From contig CM030856.1 of the NCBI GenBank assembly GCA_018105865.1, forward strand, positions 9,405,153-9,469,152: 64,000 nucleotides of DNA, read 5' to 3'. Below the pieces are notes generated by a model. The model saw only the letters and a list, made by a program, of their open reading frames with translations, was not told where the DNA came from and ran no database searches. Every line of letters starts with the position of its first letter. The stretch's first letter is position 1. Positions 12,901 to 24,719 of the stretch are shown in pieces. Both the position numbers and the translations under genes were made by a program. Source of the stretch: Metaphire vulgaris. Lineage: Eukaryota; Annelida; Clitellata; Crassiclitellata; Megascolecidae.

Positions 12901-14645
12901 ACAGATGTACATTGTACAGGTACTGACTGTAGAAATGTTTTTGCTAAATTAAGAAGTCTAGAAGAAAAATCCCACTTTCTGGCAAGTGCACAATCTGTGA
13001 CAGAAGCACGTTGCGGTTTATAATTTTTCAATATAGTACGGAGCATAAACTTTTGTCCTAGAATTCCCGTATACTGGAAGGGGGTACTTTGCTCTCTTAT
13101 ACTTGTTTCAGGGGTGGGTAATAATAAAAAGGTTAAGAACAACTGACCTACAGCATTACAAAACTGAAAATTTACAGAATCTGACACCCAAAATAAAGAA
13201 GGAATGACTCAGATCTCAGCCATCCAAGATAAAGGAGAATGAAGATCTATGCAAAATCAATAGGATCCAAACGAAAGACATTCTATTGGTGATTGAGGCT
13301 GCACCTATTGTGAATGCCCACTAACTTAAAATGAATACATTAATACCTGATTTGGATTCACACGAGCACACACACACACACACACGAGCACACACAATTC
13401 CCAATTAGCTAATTTGCATTTACCTCATTGCCATGAATATTGCCCACGTATTTAACTTCCGGACGCAGTAGGGTGTGTTCCGTCGGCGATTCACCGATTG
13501 CTAAGACCCACAAATCTTTTCCTAATCAAACAGTAATCAATAATTTTAATATTAACTTTCTACCAACAAGACATTTTCTAAAAAATGACTAGGGCAGGGG
13601 ACAGAGGGAGCAGTATCAATTACAATTTGGGTGAAGTTACCCTGAAATGACTTTGATCCCTACCAACCAACTAAAAGCAACTGGCAAAGTGGAGATAGCC
13701 TAATGTATAACATCTCTTTTTCTGAAACTGATACTGCTGAGGTATTCTTATGCTGTTCTGTACCCCAACACCTGTTTTCAAACTCTGAGTGTACAAATGG
13801 TACACAGCAAATTAGGTATAATATGTTCAGAGCCGTAGCTAGGGGGGCGAGGGAGGGGCAAGTTGCCCCGGCGCCGTCAGGGGGGGGGCGCATTTTGCAC
13901 ACTAATGTTTTAATTTTTCTATACCAAATATTCCTCCAGCGTGAAATAATTCAAATGAGTAAAAAAAGTCGTCACCAAAAATCAGGCCTGCTAGGGGCTA
14001 TAAATGTCCTTGATAAAACTCCATGGATAAGCAAAAAACGTTGTCACCCGAATTTCGGGTTGCAAATTTCAAACCTTGCCCCGGGTGCCGAATACTCAAG
14101 CTACGGCTTTGAATATGTTTGAAACTATATTTAATTACATTGTATCACAGTTAATGCCTTTTCCATTAAGTTTTAATGCCTTGATGCCTTCTTAGCAACT
14201 ACCAGTATACATCAGTCAAACATATTTTTATAATATTATTAAATTGTTTTTTAAGTGGTCTGTTCAACAGAGTTGAAATAGAGGTTGGATATGTGGTGTT
14301 GGATATGTGTTGTAAGTCTCTCCGCTATTAAGCATTGCTACATTAAGTTGGTGGTTCAACTGAATATTAGTATAGGAATTAATTATAACAGAATACAAGA
14401 TGAAAATACTCAACAATTTTAGCACCTTAAAACATTTAAATGAAAAAATTACCAGACTGACCATTAACTGATTTTCCAATACTGTAAAGATGTGTAATAT
14501 GTGGGTAAGTAGCAGAAACATTGCTAAGATAGTCGATCAGCCATTGTTGAGTGTGGAATATAAACTCCGGCCTGACAGAAGCAGTAGCAAGTTCATAAGA
14601 GCCTAGTATCAACACAATCAGAGGGAAAAGCATGGACATTTTCAT
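2188..14645 (-). CDS. CPM: GPI-anchored metallocarboxypeptidase, copy A (carboxypeptidase M-like)
   Basis: Nine coding exons: 14645-14453, 13521-13424, 8739-8567, 8216-8032, 7549-7379, 6891-6739, 4638-4496, 3806-3726, 2397-2188. Phases agree at every junction and give 468 residues (human CPM is about 440). Residues 1-23 are a signal peptide. The M14B peptidase domain has the zinc site HGNE (H94, E97), third zinc ligand LHGG (H201), substrate-binding R129 and DLNRN (N164, R165), and catalytic glutamate in TLEVSCC (E292). A transthyretin-like domain starts at VKG (about 326) and runs to about 399. The last exon ends in a hydrophobic tail ([13 protein letters not shown]) and a short polar end, as in GPI signals. 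The family removes C-terminal Arg/Lys from peptides at the cell surface; the substrate here is inferred. The exon 4 donor (GCG|gtctgt) is weak. Orthology to CPM rather than another M14B member is not proven. Confidence 0.9.
2585..2988. mobile_element. hAT-type element in intron 8 of copy A
   Basis: Termini CAGTGCTT and AAGCACTA with flanking 8-base duplication gtataata (2577-2584 and 2989-2996). Copy B holds only the left part (about 29151-29326) because a deletion removed the rest. Confidence 0.7.
6100..6240 (-). pseudogene. mariner transposase C-terminal remnant in intron 6 of copy A
   Basis: Minus strand reads [14 protein letters not shown], a mariner-type C-terminus. The same remnant lies at 32080-32220 in copy B, so the insertion predates the gene duplication. 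Confidence 0.5.
6462..6590 (-). mobile_element. LINE 3' end in intron 6 of copy A
   Basis: Minus-strand tail containing gcgctatataaattgtc followed by a short interrupted ATT/AAT run. Shared with copy B at 32775-32935, where the tail microsatellite is expanded. Confidence 0.55.
9273..10185. mobile_element. piggyBac-like nonautonomous element in intron 2 of copy A
   Basis: Bounded by TTAA on both sides with inverted ends TTAACCTCTTGACTGC and GCAGTCAAGGGGTTAA. The matching position in copy B (about 35790-35805) lacks it. The interior carries a large AT palindromic tract. No transposase frame. Confidence 0.7.
9725..10090. repeat. AT-rich palindromic tract
   Basis: Many alternating ATATAACATATAT and TATATGTTATATA blocks plus a pure (AT)n core at about 9870-9920. 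The two motif orientations can pair to form hairpins or cruciforms. Apparent Ile/Tyr-rich frames are artefacts. Confidence 0.85.
10331..10512. mobile_element. small MITE specific to copy A
   Basis: Inverted ends GGGGTATCCAG and CTGGATACTCCC, flanked by ATA on both sides. Copy B reads straight through (cactatagaaatattctg at about 36770), so B is the empty site. Confidence 0.65.
11089..11516. mobile_element. MITE with GGGGCC termini and TAA target duplication
   Basis: GGGGCCATCCATAAATGAC and GTCATTTATGGACGGCCCC are inverted repeats flanked by TAA on each side. A three-base TAA duplication suits the PIF/Harbinger group. Copy B lacks it. Confidence 0.65.
12779..13145. mobile_element. hAT-type element in intron 2 of copy A
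   Basis: Inverted ends CAGTGGTTCTTAAC and GTTAAGAACAACTG, flanks ccctactg and acctacag. It occurs at the same place in copy B (37773-38131), so it is older than the duplication. Confidence 0.7.
13828..14111. mobile_element. hAT-type element in intron 1 of copy A
   Basis: Inverted ends CAGAGCCGTAGCTAGG and AAGCTACGGCTTTG with perfect 8-base duplication aatatgtt. Shared with copy B at 39149-39442. A 139-codon frame across it is not a gene. Confidence 0.75.
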
Positions 14646-14674
14646 CTGATTTTGATGCCAGGAACTCCATTAAC
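14453..14674 (-). other. first coding exon of copy A with 5' leader and out-of-frame upstream ATG
   Basis: A good acceptor (gatgttttag|GTTAATGG) lies at 14675-14676, so the exon probably starts at 14674 and an upstream noncoding exon exists. The first ATG in the exon (14670) opens a short reading frame that is out of frame with the carboxypeptidase. The coding start is MKMSM at 14645, or its third codon, whose context (AAAATG) is better. Copy B lacks one base here and its first ATG is in frame. Confidence 0.6.
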
Positions 14675-15017
14675 CTAAAACATCCACAACAGAAAGTTTC
14701 TGAAGTAATTGCACTCAGGGGCATACCTAGGGTATTTGGCACCCATGGCAGGAGAGGGATCAGAAAATTAAATTAGCAGGTTAACAAATACTCAATTAAC
14801 AAATCATGACAGTTTATTGACACAAGATTAAAACTACAAATTCTCTTTTCTTGCTTTTACTGATGCAAACTGGCCTATGATGTGCTCAGAGTCAGTTTCT
14901 TCTCTTTCTACCCTAGGTAGAGCAATATCACATAGCCTTTTTAGCGCCCCTTTAAGTGGCATGCAGGGAATCTGCCCTACCTGACATACCCTATAGGTAT
15001 ACGACTGATTATCCTAA

Positions 15018-15479
15018 GGGGTTGTTAATTAATTACATCAACAAAATAGAGAGAGGTAGAAATACCACTAATTACGTCAACAAAATAGGAAGGGTTGAAA
15101 AAGTTTGACAGTTGTTGACAGTGGGAAGGGGTCAAAAAAGCTGACGTCAACAATTTAATTCTTTTACAAATGATAAAATATAGGAAATTTCATGGAATAC
15201 TACAGTATTTGTTACAACAGAAAAAAGCATAATGAGCAAAAAAGGTCATCACCACCACATTATGACACTTGATGAACAAAAGAAATGAGAAAGGTCATCA
15301 TTGCAAAAATAATAATCATCAAAACTTTTAGGAGAACCCGTCACTGATCTTTAGTGGGGTGGAGGATCAAAAGTTTTAAACAAAGTTATAGAGGGGTCAC
15401 TGAAAGATGACAGTTGTTGACAAGGGGAGGGGTCAAAAATTGCCTCCAAAAATTGCTGACGTAATTAATGGACAGCCCC
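15018..15479. mobile_element. MITE with GGGGYTGT termini and TAA target duplication
   Basis: Left GGGGTTGTTAATTAATTAC and right GTAATTAATGGACAGCCCC are inverted; TAA flanks both ends. Terminal design matches the element at 11089, so the same superfamily. Confidence 0.6.
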
Positions 15480-16736
15480 TAATGTCTACTTGAACCGCCC
15501 CATTCTGGTACCACAATATAACAGATATATAACTAATACATATCTAACTAAAAGCCTCAATTTAATACTGAAAATATTTTAAGCTCACGCCTCTACAACC
15601 CCAATTTAAAAATTCCTTCAGCCCAATTTTATAACATGATTAATTGGCAAAACATGTAATATAATATACAAACCGTCAATTAAATAACACCACGCCATCC
15701 ACTGATTCCAGGATCTAAGTAATCTAAACTGCATCACACTCTATTTATTAAAAGTAATTACTCGGTAACTTGGTACAGACAATAACTGCAAAAAAATCAA
15801 ATGGGGTATGTGATAGAAGGCCAAATGATGAGGGACAGTCACAAGTCATGGTAAAACAGGACTACTGGTACATGCAAAAGAGGCAAAGACAGAAAGGAGA
15901 AGATGGGTACAGAGGGATGTGAAAGAAGACCCATGCACAAAACCAGTGACCCCTCTCACAACATATCACAACATGAGTATTAATCATTTTTTATCAAGCC
16001 CTAATCACACAGCTTTCTATGTTCACAGGAATTTTTAAACCACAAAATAGCCTAGCTGCATTTTATGATACCATTCACAAAGAATGTACATATTCATGAA
16101 ACAACACCGTAAAACCATACAGCATAACAGAAAACTCCTGACACCAACGGAAATATAACAGTGCATACATGATATTTAAAGCATATTCATAGTTTAAACT
16201 CAGTCTGGTTCAAATAAAAAACCAGCACAATAGATAAAAAACTGATAGGCAATGACTCATAAACTAAAGTATACCGGTAAATCAAATTATATCTTATCAG
16301 TTTCTGAAGCCAAACTGTCAGTACTCAATTGACATATAATTTTTTATATTTAAAAATTATTTGATTATTTTTATTCTAAAAACAGATGACATATTGCTCC
16401 TGATTGAGCCCATGATGCATTGAAACAGACTACAGAAGAAAACACATTTTAATCGGAGAACTACATGTCAGGAAAACAAAAACAGTTTCCATAGAAAAAT
16501 ATTTCCCAAAAAGTTTATTCCCAAAAATATAAGTTTGAGGCAAATCATAAATATCTTCTCAGAATAATGTAAGCAGATACACTAGTTCCATAATGAGTCT
16601 ATGGTCAAGGTGAGCATACCCAAAAACTTCCTCCTTCCACCTGCTATCTTTGGTAGATCATCTTGAATCTGAGAAGTCAATGCTTTGTAGAGATAAAAAG
16701 AATGCCCATCTAGGCTTTTTATTTCAACAATTTCAT

Positions 16737-16794
<58 letters not shown>

Positions 16795-17326
16795 GCTATA
16801 CAAATATTTGACAACACTACATTACCGATTTCACAGTCAAACTTCAACAGAATAATGCATTGGTATCAGTCCGTAGAAAGTGGGAGTGCAGAGTGTGCAG
16901 CTGCACCCCCTGAAAATAATTATGGGGTGTGCTGAACTCCCTGGAAGATGGGGCTGTTTTTGCCTGTCAGGATTTTCAAAAAGATAAAGGATAAAGAAAG
17001 GGTGACGATCTTTTTTGCTTGTCAGGACTTTTAAAAACTGCACTCCCTGCTAAAAATTTGTTCCCACTTGCCTGATTGGTCGTTAGGAATAAAGAGATTC
17101 TTCAACAATAATTCCAATCTGGAGCATTTTCATGACATTACTGCACAGAGGTGTATAATAGCCAGCATTTGGTTCCACATTAAGGACACCTGAACTCATA
17201 AATTCTTCAGAGGTATTTCTTGCAATTAACCCTCTTCAATTACAGTTTTTTTTGTTATATATAGTTCACCTACCCTGGGCAGTCTGGAATTCCTGGTGTA
17301 CCAAGTATATAAAGATAATAGCAGCT

Positions 17327-17359
<33 letters not shown>

Positions 17360-18153
17360 CCTCTCTAAGCAATTTGCAAAAGGCAATTGTGCAGTCTTGG
17401 TGCCTTTGGGTCCATTGGAACTGTGAACACTTAATGAATAATGCTATAGATGCCTTGGGTTGATATATGCTCATAACTACAAAGAAGACCTGGACTACAG
17501 CTGGCACCTGAAGAAGGTGGCTGACTAAAGAGATGAAAGGAGCACTAACTTGGCAATAGCACCAGCTCACCGTTAAACCTGGATCAAATGAAAAGGATCA
17601 AAAGAAACCACAACATGCTTAGAAAATACCAGATCAAGCAACAGACCCTTTCATAACACAAGGATCAGACAAACAGCAACAACAACAACAACACAGCACA
17701 GATCACCAGTGGCCAAAATCAACCAGAAGCCCACAAATGACCAACTGAAGGACAAGGAAATTCTTCCACCCCCCCCAAAAAAAAAATAAATGGACTCTCA
17801 AACTTTCGTTCATAGCTTGATCTAAAGAGGCTTAGGAGGCATTACTGCTTGCATGTGTGAAAAAGCCACTAGGGGCACTAACAGGACTCCAAAGCCGCTC
17901 CGTCAGCCTATTGTTCCAGCGCATAACCCACTCTGCCATGCATCTTCCACCCCTTTATACTTATAAAAGTAGACAGAAAAACTACTGCAAATTAAATGCT
18001 ATTATTGATTAAACGCCTATTAATGCCTTATATCTGAAAAATAATTATGTCTCTCTGTCTTTGTCTGTCTCTGCATCTGACGCACATTACTATTACTGCC
18101 AAAAAAGAGAAACCTAGCCATCCATGGAGCAGTGAGAGGAGACATAAGGTAAT

Positions 18154-18394
18154 CAGTGGTGTAGCAAGGCAAAGTGCCGCCTGGGACGAAAAAAAGTGCC
18201 ACCTCCGAAAAAATCTGGCAACCAAAAAAGGCCATCAAATTTCCTAAAATTCTTGACAAGCAAAAAAACGTTATCTCACAACTTGCTAAATTTCTTGGCA
18301 AGCAAAAAACCTTATCCTTGAAAATGCCGCCAATAGAGCAATAGAGCAGGTGCCGCCCAGTTCGCCCCCACTGCCCTCCCTCACTATGCCATTG
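18154..18394. mobile_element. probable hAT-type element
   Basis: CAGTGGTGTAGCAAGG left end and CTCACTATGCCATTG right end are imperfect inverted copies. Flanks (aaggtaat, gacacaat) agree only partly. Confidence 0.45.
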
Positions 18395-18534
18395 GACACA
18401 ATACAACTATCGCATTTTCAAAACAGCTATTTATAAGGTAACATGAAAATACTAGGCTAGGCTGTGTCGTTAATTATTATTAATTACCAAAATAATATGA
18501 CTGCCAGATATATTCAAGTTGCCTGAAAGAGCAT

Positions 18535-18660
18535 AGTCTTGATTTTGCTGAAGCTATGGAGACCTGTATCGACAGTTTGGATGATTGGCTGAGAAAAAAT
18601 CGACTGAAAATGAATCCAGCAAAACCAGACTTAATTAATAAGCGAGTGAGTAGTTCCCTA
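18535..18660 (+). pseudogene. LINE reverse transcriptase fragment
   Basis: Plus strand reads METCIDSLDDWLRKNRLKMN, typical of CR1/Jockey-like reverse transcriptases (W...N-K/R-L-x-x-N). Short and not open at the ends. Confidence 0.55.
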
Positions 18661-19383
18661 GACCTTATGTAAAACATACCATTTTACAACATTTTACTTT
18701 ACATTTGTCAATATTTACAGCTTTGGCTGTTAATAAAATAAACGTCATATCCCATCTAATGAGTTCAACTAAAGACCTCTCATTTATTTTTGATTTTCAA
18801 ATAAAAAAGAACCGAAATTAGCATGGTCTCCAACCCCTCCTCCAACAAATCACAATATCATTTTACATACTAGTCAGAATAAATTTAAAACCACTCAAAT
18901 GGTTTAGGCAAAGTCATATATCAGTACATGTAAAGGCAAAGGTTGATCTGCTACTCAACTTACCAGTATATCAAAGAACATGTGCCAATGTAATGGGAAA
19001 CTTTGTAGCTCTCTCCCTCAATTTCTAACCAAATCATAACAGCTTAACAAGTATAATACTAATCATAAATTTTGATTGCAACTTCCAGCACAAAGTCCAA
19101 AGAACTTATATGTTTAAACATAAAAATCAAAACCTGTATAGTGTATATTAGTCTAAAGACATTTCGTGCAGCCAACGAAAAAATATTCTCTCTTACAGTT
19201 TAAAAACTTTATGTCATTTGTGTTCAGATTGCATTTCCCATGAACCATTAACTAATTGGCAAAAGGAAATATATTTTGAATATATAACACAAAGTATCAT
19301 AAATGACATGTCAAGGAAAATCTTTAACAAGCAATGTCAATTCCTCCACTTTAAGTGAATCTGATTACTTTAACAGTCAGCCT

Positions 19384-19538
19384 CAGTGTTGGAGTTGCCG
19401 GGGAGGGGGGGGTTGAACCTCCTCAGCTAACTTTGCAACCCTCACAAAAATCACATATCGGTACATGCAGTCTCTGTCATTCATTGAATTTCAGTCCTCA
19501 ACCCCCCTCCCAGCTCAAATTTCACAACTCCAACACTG
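19384..19538. mobile_element. 155-base hAT-type MITE
   Basis: Inverted ends CAGTGTTGGAGTTG and CAACTCCAACACTG with perfect target duplication gtcagcct. Confidence 0.75.
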
Positions 19539-20002
19539 GTCAGCCTAACAGGAAACCACAGTCCATTCATGTGACTTATGCACACTAATAATGCACTGAC
19601 ATACCCTCCTACAAAAAGTCATTAGTCCATCTATTTCTGAGATAGTACTTTAATTCAGTGGGGTGGTGAAGCAATTTTGGGGGAAGCCCATTCCCAACGC
19701 CCTAATATAAATTTTACTGATGTACCGGTATATCAGTTTGGTCTCTATGTGTCTTTTAATACTGTACTTACAAAAGTGAGCCTGTCTTTTAGCAATTAAG
19801 TTAGAGATGAGTGCAGTACTAGTAAATGCAAAAGCAGCAATTATAAACGATAATTATTGTCCTTATCACGCAAAGCTATGAATTTTTTAGACACAATAAG
19901 AGTTTTGGGGATGCCTGAGCATCCCTAGGCCTTCAGTTCACAACATCTCTGCTTTAATTTGCAAGTAAAACTCAAAGGCACTTAGTCTTAGTTGCTCTAA
20001 CC

Positions 20003-20771
20003 CAGGGGTCGGCAACCTTTTGACAATAGTGTGCCAAAGTTGGGTTTCTAATTCATTCAGCGTGTCAACAAAATAATTATCAAATCTACCACTTAACCAT
20101 ATTTTTATATATTACATTAAACATATAAAGTTATAGACCTTTTTATAAGCAATTTTGGTATCTATTTAATTACTCAATTACACTCTAATATCAAACACAT
20201 TCAATAAACTCTCTGATTAATATGACTTTCAGTAATTCTACGGAGTAAGTTTTATTATTTCATCATACTTTTTCAAAATATATCTTTAAAGTCTAGACAC
20301 TCTTGGATTTACATAATAATTATTGCATTATAGGTAGTTAAGAAAGTTTGTCTCATTAATAATTCTTAATTTCTATTGTGAAGCTATCTGATAAGTAATT
20401 TTTGTGAATATTATCGAACTATCTGTCAACTGTCACTTATATGTGTATGACTTAACATTTTCAGCAACATTTTGCTGTTTATGTTTTAAAGATGTATAAA
20501 GAATATATACCTTATTTGTGTGTTTTTTGTTTGTGTGTATTTATTGTGCTTGTGTTTGAATTTGAAATAAACTGTTTGAAAAAAGGCACTCATATGTAGA
20601 ACAATATTATAAAAAGAAATTTTGAATTAATTACGTTAATGTTTAATTAAAGCGCCTTTATTTTAGGGCAACAGTGATAATTTTTAAAATAAATTCTTGG
20701 TCTTTTGCTTGCCACTGAAAATCACTAGGTGTGCCATGTCTGGCACATGGACCAAAGGTTGCCGATCCCTG
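20003..20771. mobile_element. hAT-type nonautonomous element
   Basis: CAGGGGTCGGCAACCTTT and AAAGGTTGCCGATCCCTG termini, target flanks ctctaacc and ctctaaat. No transposase frame. Confidence 0.75.
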
Positions 20772-21155
20772 CTCTAAATTACTTTCAAGAATCATAAACC
20801 AAGTATTGGTACTTTCAATTTCCATTTCTCCTTAATGAGGGTGGGGCTAGAGGCAGTTCTTTCCTTATTTATTGCAAAGTCAAATAGAAACACTTGTGCA
20901 GATTCTGACCCGACTGCCCTTGAAACCAGCTGTTTCATGTCTGCTAAGGGGTGAGCACACCACTAGAGCCAGAGGAAGCATCATGACCAAACCACAAAAC
21001 AAAGAAAAATATAGATGTTGAGAATATTTTCATTTGTGTCCATAAAACAATTCTAGAAGACCGTGGCGCCATCTAAGAGCATGACAGTAGAAAAATATAA
21101 ACTCATTGATAAAGACAAGCAATGGTAATGAAGAAAAAAAATTATTGTATTAGAT

Positions 21156-21464
21156 CAATGGTTCTCAAATCTTTTAAGACTTTATCGCGTAGCGGTCCCT
21201 TAGAAATTTTTTCAAAGACTCGCGGACCTTATAAAATTTGAATTTTAAATTAACTGTAAGGCTTCTTGATTTGACAATAAATTAGAGAGTCAAAAAATTG
21301 CAAATCCTAGTCATCAAATTTAAATTCAAATTAAATCAGCACTCTTAAAGCCATCAGTGTGTTTTGTGTTAGTGAGATATCTTGAGAAAGTAATCCCTTC
21401 ACGGTCCCCTAAAACGGATTGGCGGTTCCCTAAGGGATCGCGGACCCCAGTTTGAGAACCACTG
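21156..21464. mobile_element. hAT-type MITE
   Basis: CAATGGTTCTCAAA and TTTGAGAACCACTG termini; flanks tattagat and tgttaaat. Confidence 0.65.
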
Positions 21465-22419
21465 TGTTAAATGCATCATTGTAACAGACATGAAAGGACA
21501 ATGAAATTCTTTCAATTAAGAGTTTAGCGGGATTACTGATGATAATTAGAATGTAATACCAAGTACAAATTCTGATGTATAATAAGCACCAGTTTACCAA
21601 ATGCCGGTACTCTAAGCAGAGAGTGCAATGAGTGCAGAGCGATACTGCCAGAATCAAAGTGAACAGACAGGAACAGATGCAACCATCTGAGAAAGGTATT
21701 TCCCATATTTAGCCAGACAGCTGGGAGATTCCTGGAAAATGGCTACCAAGGCACTGAAGGCAGGACAAATCTGAAATAGGTCAGTTCAATAATCAAGAAA
21801 AGGTTTCCTATATGATTGATTTAAGAAGACCAGAGCCATAGACAAAAATTCTAGATTCTAAAAATGGTCAGCTCTCAAATCTCTGAATGGTCAAACTACA
21901 AACAACCTGACAGCAATTAGTAGACAAACCTAGAGCTATAATACACCACCAAATACATCAAACATTCACAGATAATTAATATCCAAAAGAAATAAAGAGA
22001 AAGGAGATCAGTGTGAGAACCAAAATAAGAGTGAGTACAAATGCACTTACTAACCCACAACAATGACTATGGATGCCCCATAGGGGATGTCACGTGACAA
22101 TGAATGGCTCAGGAAAACATACGAATACCTCCCCAACCAATAGCAACTTTACAATACCAACAATACACAAAGCAAGTGAATTGGCCTCACTGCTGGAATC
22201 CACTACAGCAGGGTTCCCAACCTTTTTTTAAATGTACCCCAGCCAAAAAAATTTTTGCCGCTTGTACTCCAACCCAGAAATTAAAAAATATATTCATCAA
22301 CTTCCAAAATTTGATATGTAGAATTGTAGATATTAGGTACTTTTTTAAAGTTTATTAGTTCATCTAACACATGCTATCAGAAATGGAAGTCATTAATTGT
22401 GCATGTGATCACTAATACG

Positions 22420-23318
22420 CAGTGTTGTAACTATTGAAATAGTCAATACTATTTAAACACTATTTAAATAGTTCTAAGCTATTTAAGCAACTATTTTAAA
22501 TAGTTAGCAAACTTGCCTATTTAAATACTTTATAAATAGTTAAGCACTATTTATAAATACTTGATTTTAAATAGTTCTATTATGTTATCATCTCAACAAA
22601 ACCACATAGCTGACAGACTGAGTCAGTGACATAGTGAAAGTGAAATGCAGATTCGTCGTTCCGTGCCCTACGCGATGGAATTCATATTACGATGCATGCG
22701 GTATTGTTCAAGCTGAAAGTCACTGTAATTAAATGCCGATACCGCTGCACCAGTTCAGTCCACGCCTACAGTTAGCACAACTGCTGCAGGTAGTGACACC
22801 GATTCCAGCGACTTTTTCAGTGACCTCAATGCTGAACAGGCAGACCAGCCACACTTGTAGTATCTTCAAGACTCATCCAGTAAAATTGGCATGCTAAACA
22901 AGCATACAGCTGTCAAACCAGTTTTCTTGCACTTCAACTCAACGATTCCATTGAGTGCTTCCGTCGAGAGACTCTTTAGTACTGGGGCTATCATACTCCC
23001 AAAGTGAAGAAATCACTTAAGTGACAAAACATTTGATACACTGCTGCTCCTCAAGATTAATCAAGACTTTTGGTGAATAACCTAACAGGAGACTGTATTA
23101 CTTATCATGCAGATAACTAGTGACAGTGCTTTTAGATTATATATCATTCGCCAGTGAAAAATGATAACACAGTTTTCATTTTAACATTGAAAAATTAAAT
23201 AGTATTTAAATACTATTTAAATAGTTGTGAACTATTGGCTATTGAAAAACTATTTTAAATAGTGTTTAAGCTCAACTATTGGCAATAGTATTTAAATAGT
23301 CTATTGGTTCCAACACTG
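22420..23318 (+). mobile_element. inner hAT element with transposase remnant
   Basis: CAGTGTTGTAACTATTG and a matching inverted right end ending CCAACACTG, flanked by perfect duplication ctaatacg. It is rich in ctatttaaatag palindromes and carries a transposase C-terminal remnant. Confidence 0.8.
22921..23075 (+). pseudogene. hAT transposase C-terminal (dimerisation) remnant
   Basis: Reads LSASVERLFSTGAIILPK, then a stop, then RNHLSDKTFDTLLLLKIN. This is the conserved hAT C-terminal pattern (S-x-x-V/S-E-R-x-F-S...R-N-x-L). One internal stop; the upstream catalytic region is missing. Confidence 0.75.
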
Positions 23319-23726
23319 CTAATACGCATCAGGACATGCGTATTATTATAGCACTTTCATTTGTAGCCTCATATCTGTTAGTCAGCCGGCTGTTATATTG
23401 AGCTGTCGTAGAGTTTGCAATATTTAACATTTTTAAATGAAATTCCAAAAAATTATTTACTATTTTAGCAATTTTAGTGTACCCCCTGGAAACAGCTGGA
23501 AACAGCTGGAAACAGCTGATGTACCCCTAGGGGTACATGTACCACCGGTTGGGAACAGCTGCACTACAGCATACCGGTACAGTCCAGATGAAGGGGTAGC
23601 CTTCCACACCTATCGGATTTACAAGTGACTCACTCAGAGACAGCATATTAATGAAGAGCAATCAGTGTTTTTTTAGCACTACAGATTTAAAAGAAACTGT
23701 CAACTCAACAAAGCATCCAAACTCAT

Positions 23727-23727
<1 letters not shown>

Positions 23728-23799
<72 letters not shown>

Positions 23800-23835
23800 T
23801 TGTGTGTGTGTGTGTGTGTATGTCTGTGTGTGTGA
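23728..23835 (+). repeat. (TA)n followed by (TG)n microsatellite
   Basis: Long TA run to about 23797 and then TG repeats. Confidence 0.9.
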
Positions 23836-23846
23836 CATCTACTGAT

Positions 23847-24255
<409 letters not shown>

Positions 24256-24517
24256 AGTACTGATAGATACTGGTACATTCCGCATGTGTCCATGAATGTT
24301 TTGTGTGTATGTGTAAGAATGTCACCACACACCATTGACATCCAGCTATGATTCTGTTTACACGACTGGTGAGTCTAATGGTAATGGACAGACTATCAAA
24401 ATTCCTTCTATGTTCCAGTGCTTCTCTTAAATGTCATAATAAAGTAACATCACTTAGGAATAAAGCAGATTTAAGTAAGACTCTTAACAGAACACTGCAT
24501 ACCAGAGGCATCTATAC

Positions 24518-24718
24518 TTAATCCTTTCATTCCTGTAGCACCCCCTTCGTACTGGCATAGGTAAATTGAAATCACAACAAACCGTACCTTTAAATACCAT
24601 TGCCACATTCTGGACTGCCATGCATTATTGATGTATGTGGCCCTTCGGCCCAAAGGGTGATGAAAAGAGCTAGGTTTAGAAACCCTATGGGTGGAAGGGC
24701 CTATAGCAAAAGGGTTAA
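24518..24718. mobile_element. possible piggyBac-like MITE
   Basis: TTAA on both sides with ends TTAATCCTTTCATTCCTGTAG and CTATAGCAAAAGGGTTAA, imperfect inverted copies. Confidence 0.45.
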
Positions 24719-24719
24719 A

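Larger units (their letters stand above)
14675..18530. other. noncoding stretch upstream of copy A
   Basis: Contains the end of the duplicated block (to about 14985), the MITE at 15018, (TA)n at 16739-16790, a TCTCTG tract at 17322-17366 and a possible hAT-type element at 18154-18394. I see no coding exon. Confidence 0.6.
22209..23561. mobile_element. outer hAT-type element of a nested pair
   Basis: CAGGGTTCCCAACC and GGTTGGGAACAGCTG termini with perfect 8-base duplication cactacag. A second element occupies 22420-23318. Confidence 0.8.

Noticed and set aside
13703..14122. 139-codon plus-strand frame
   Set aside because: It spans the hAT-type element at 13828-14111; the same region in copy B is not open.
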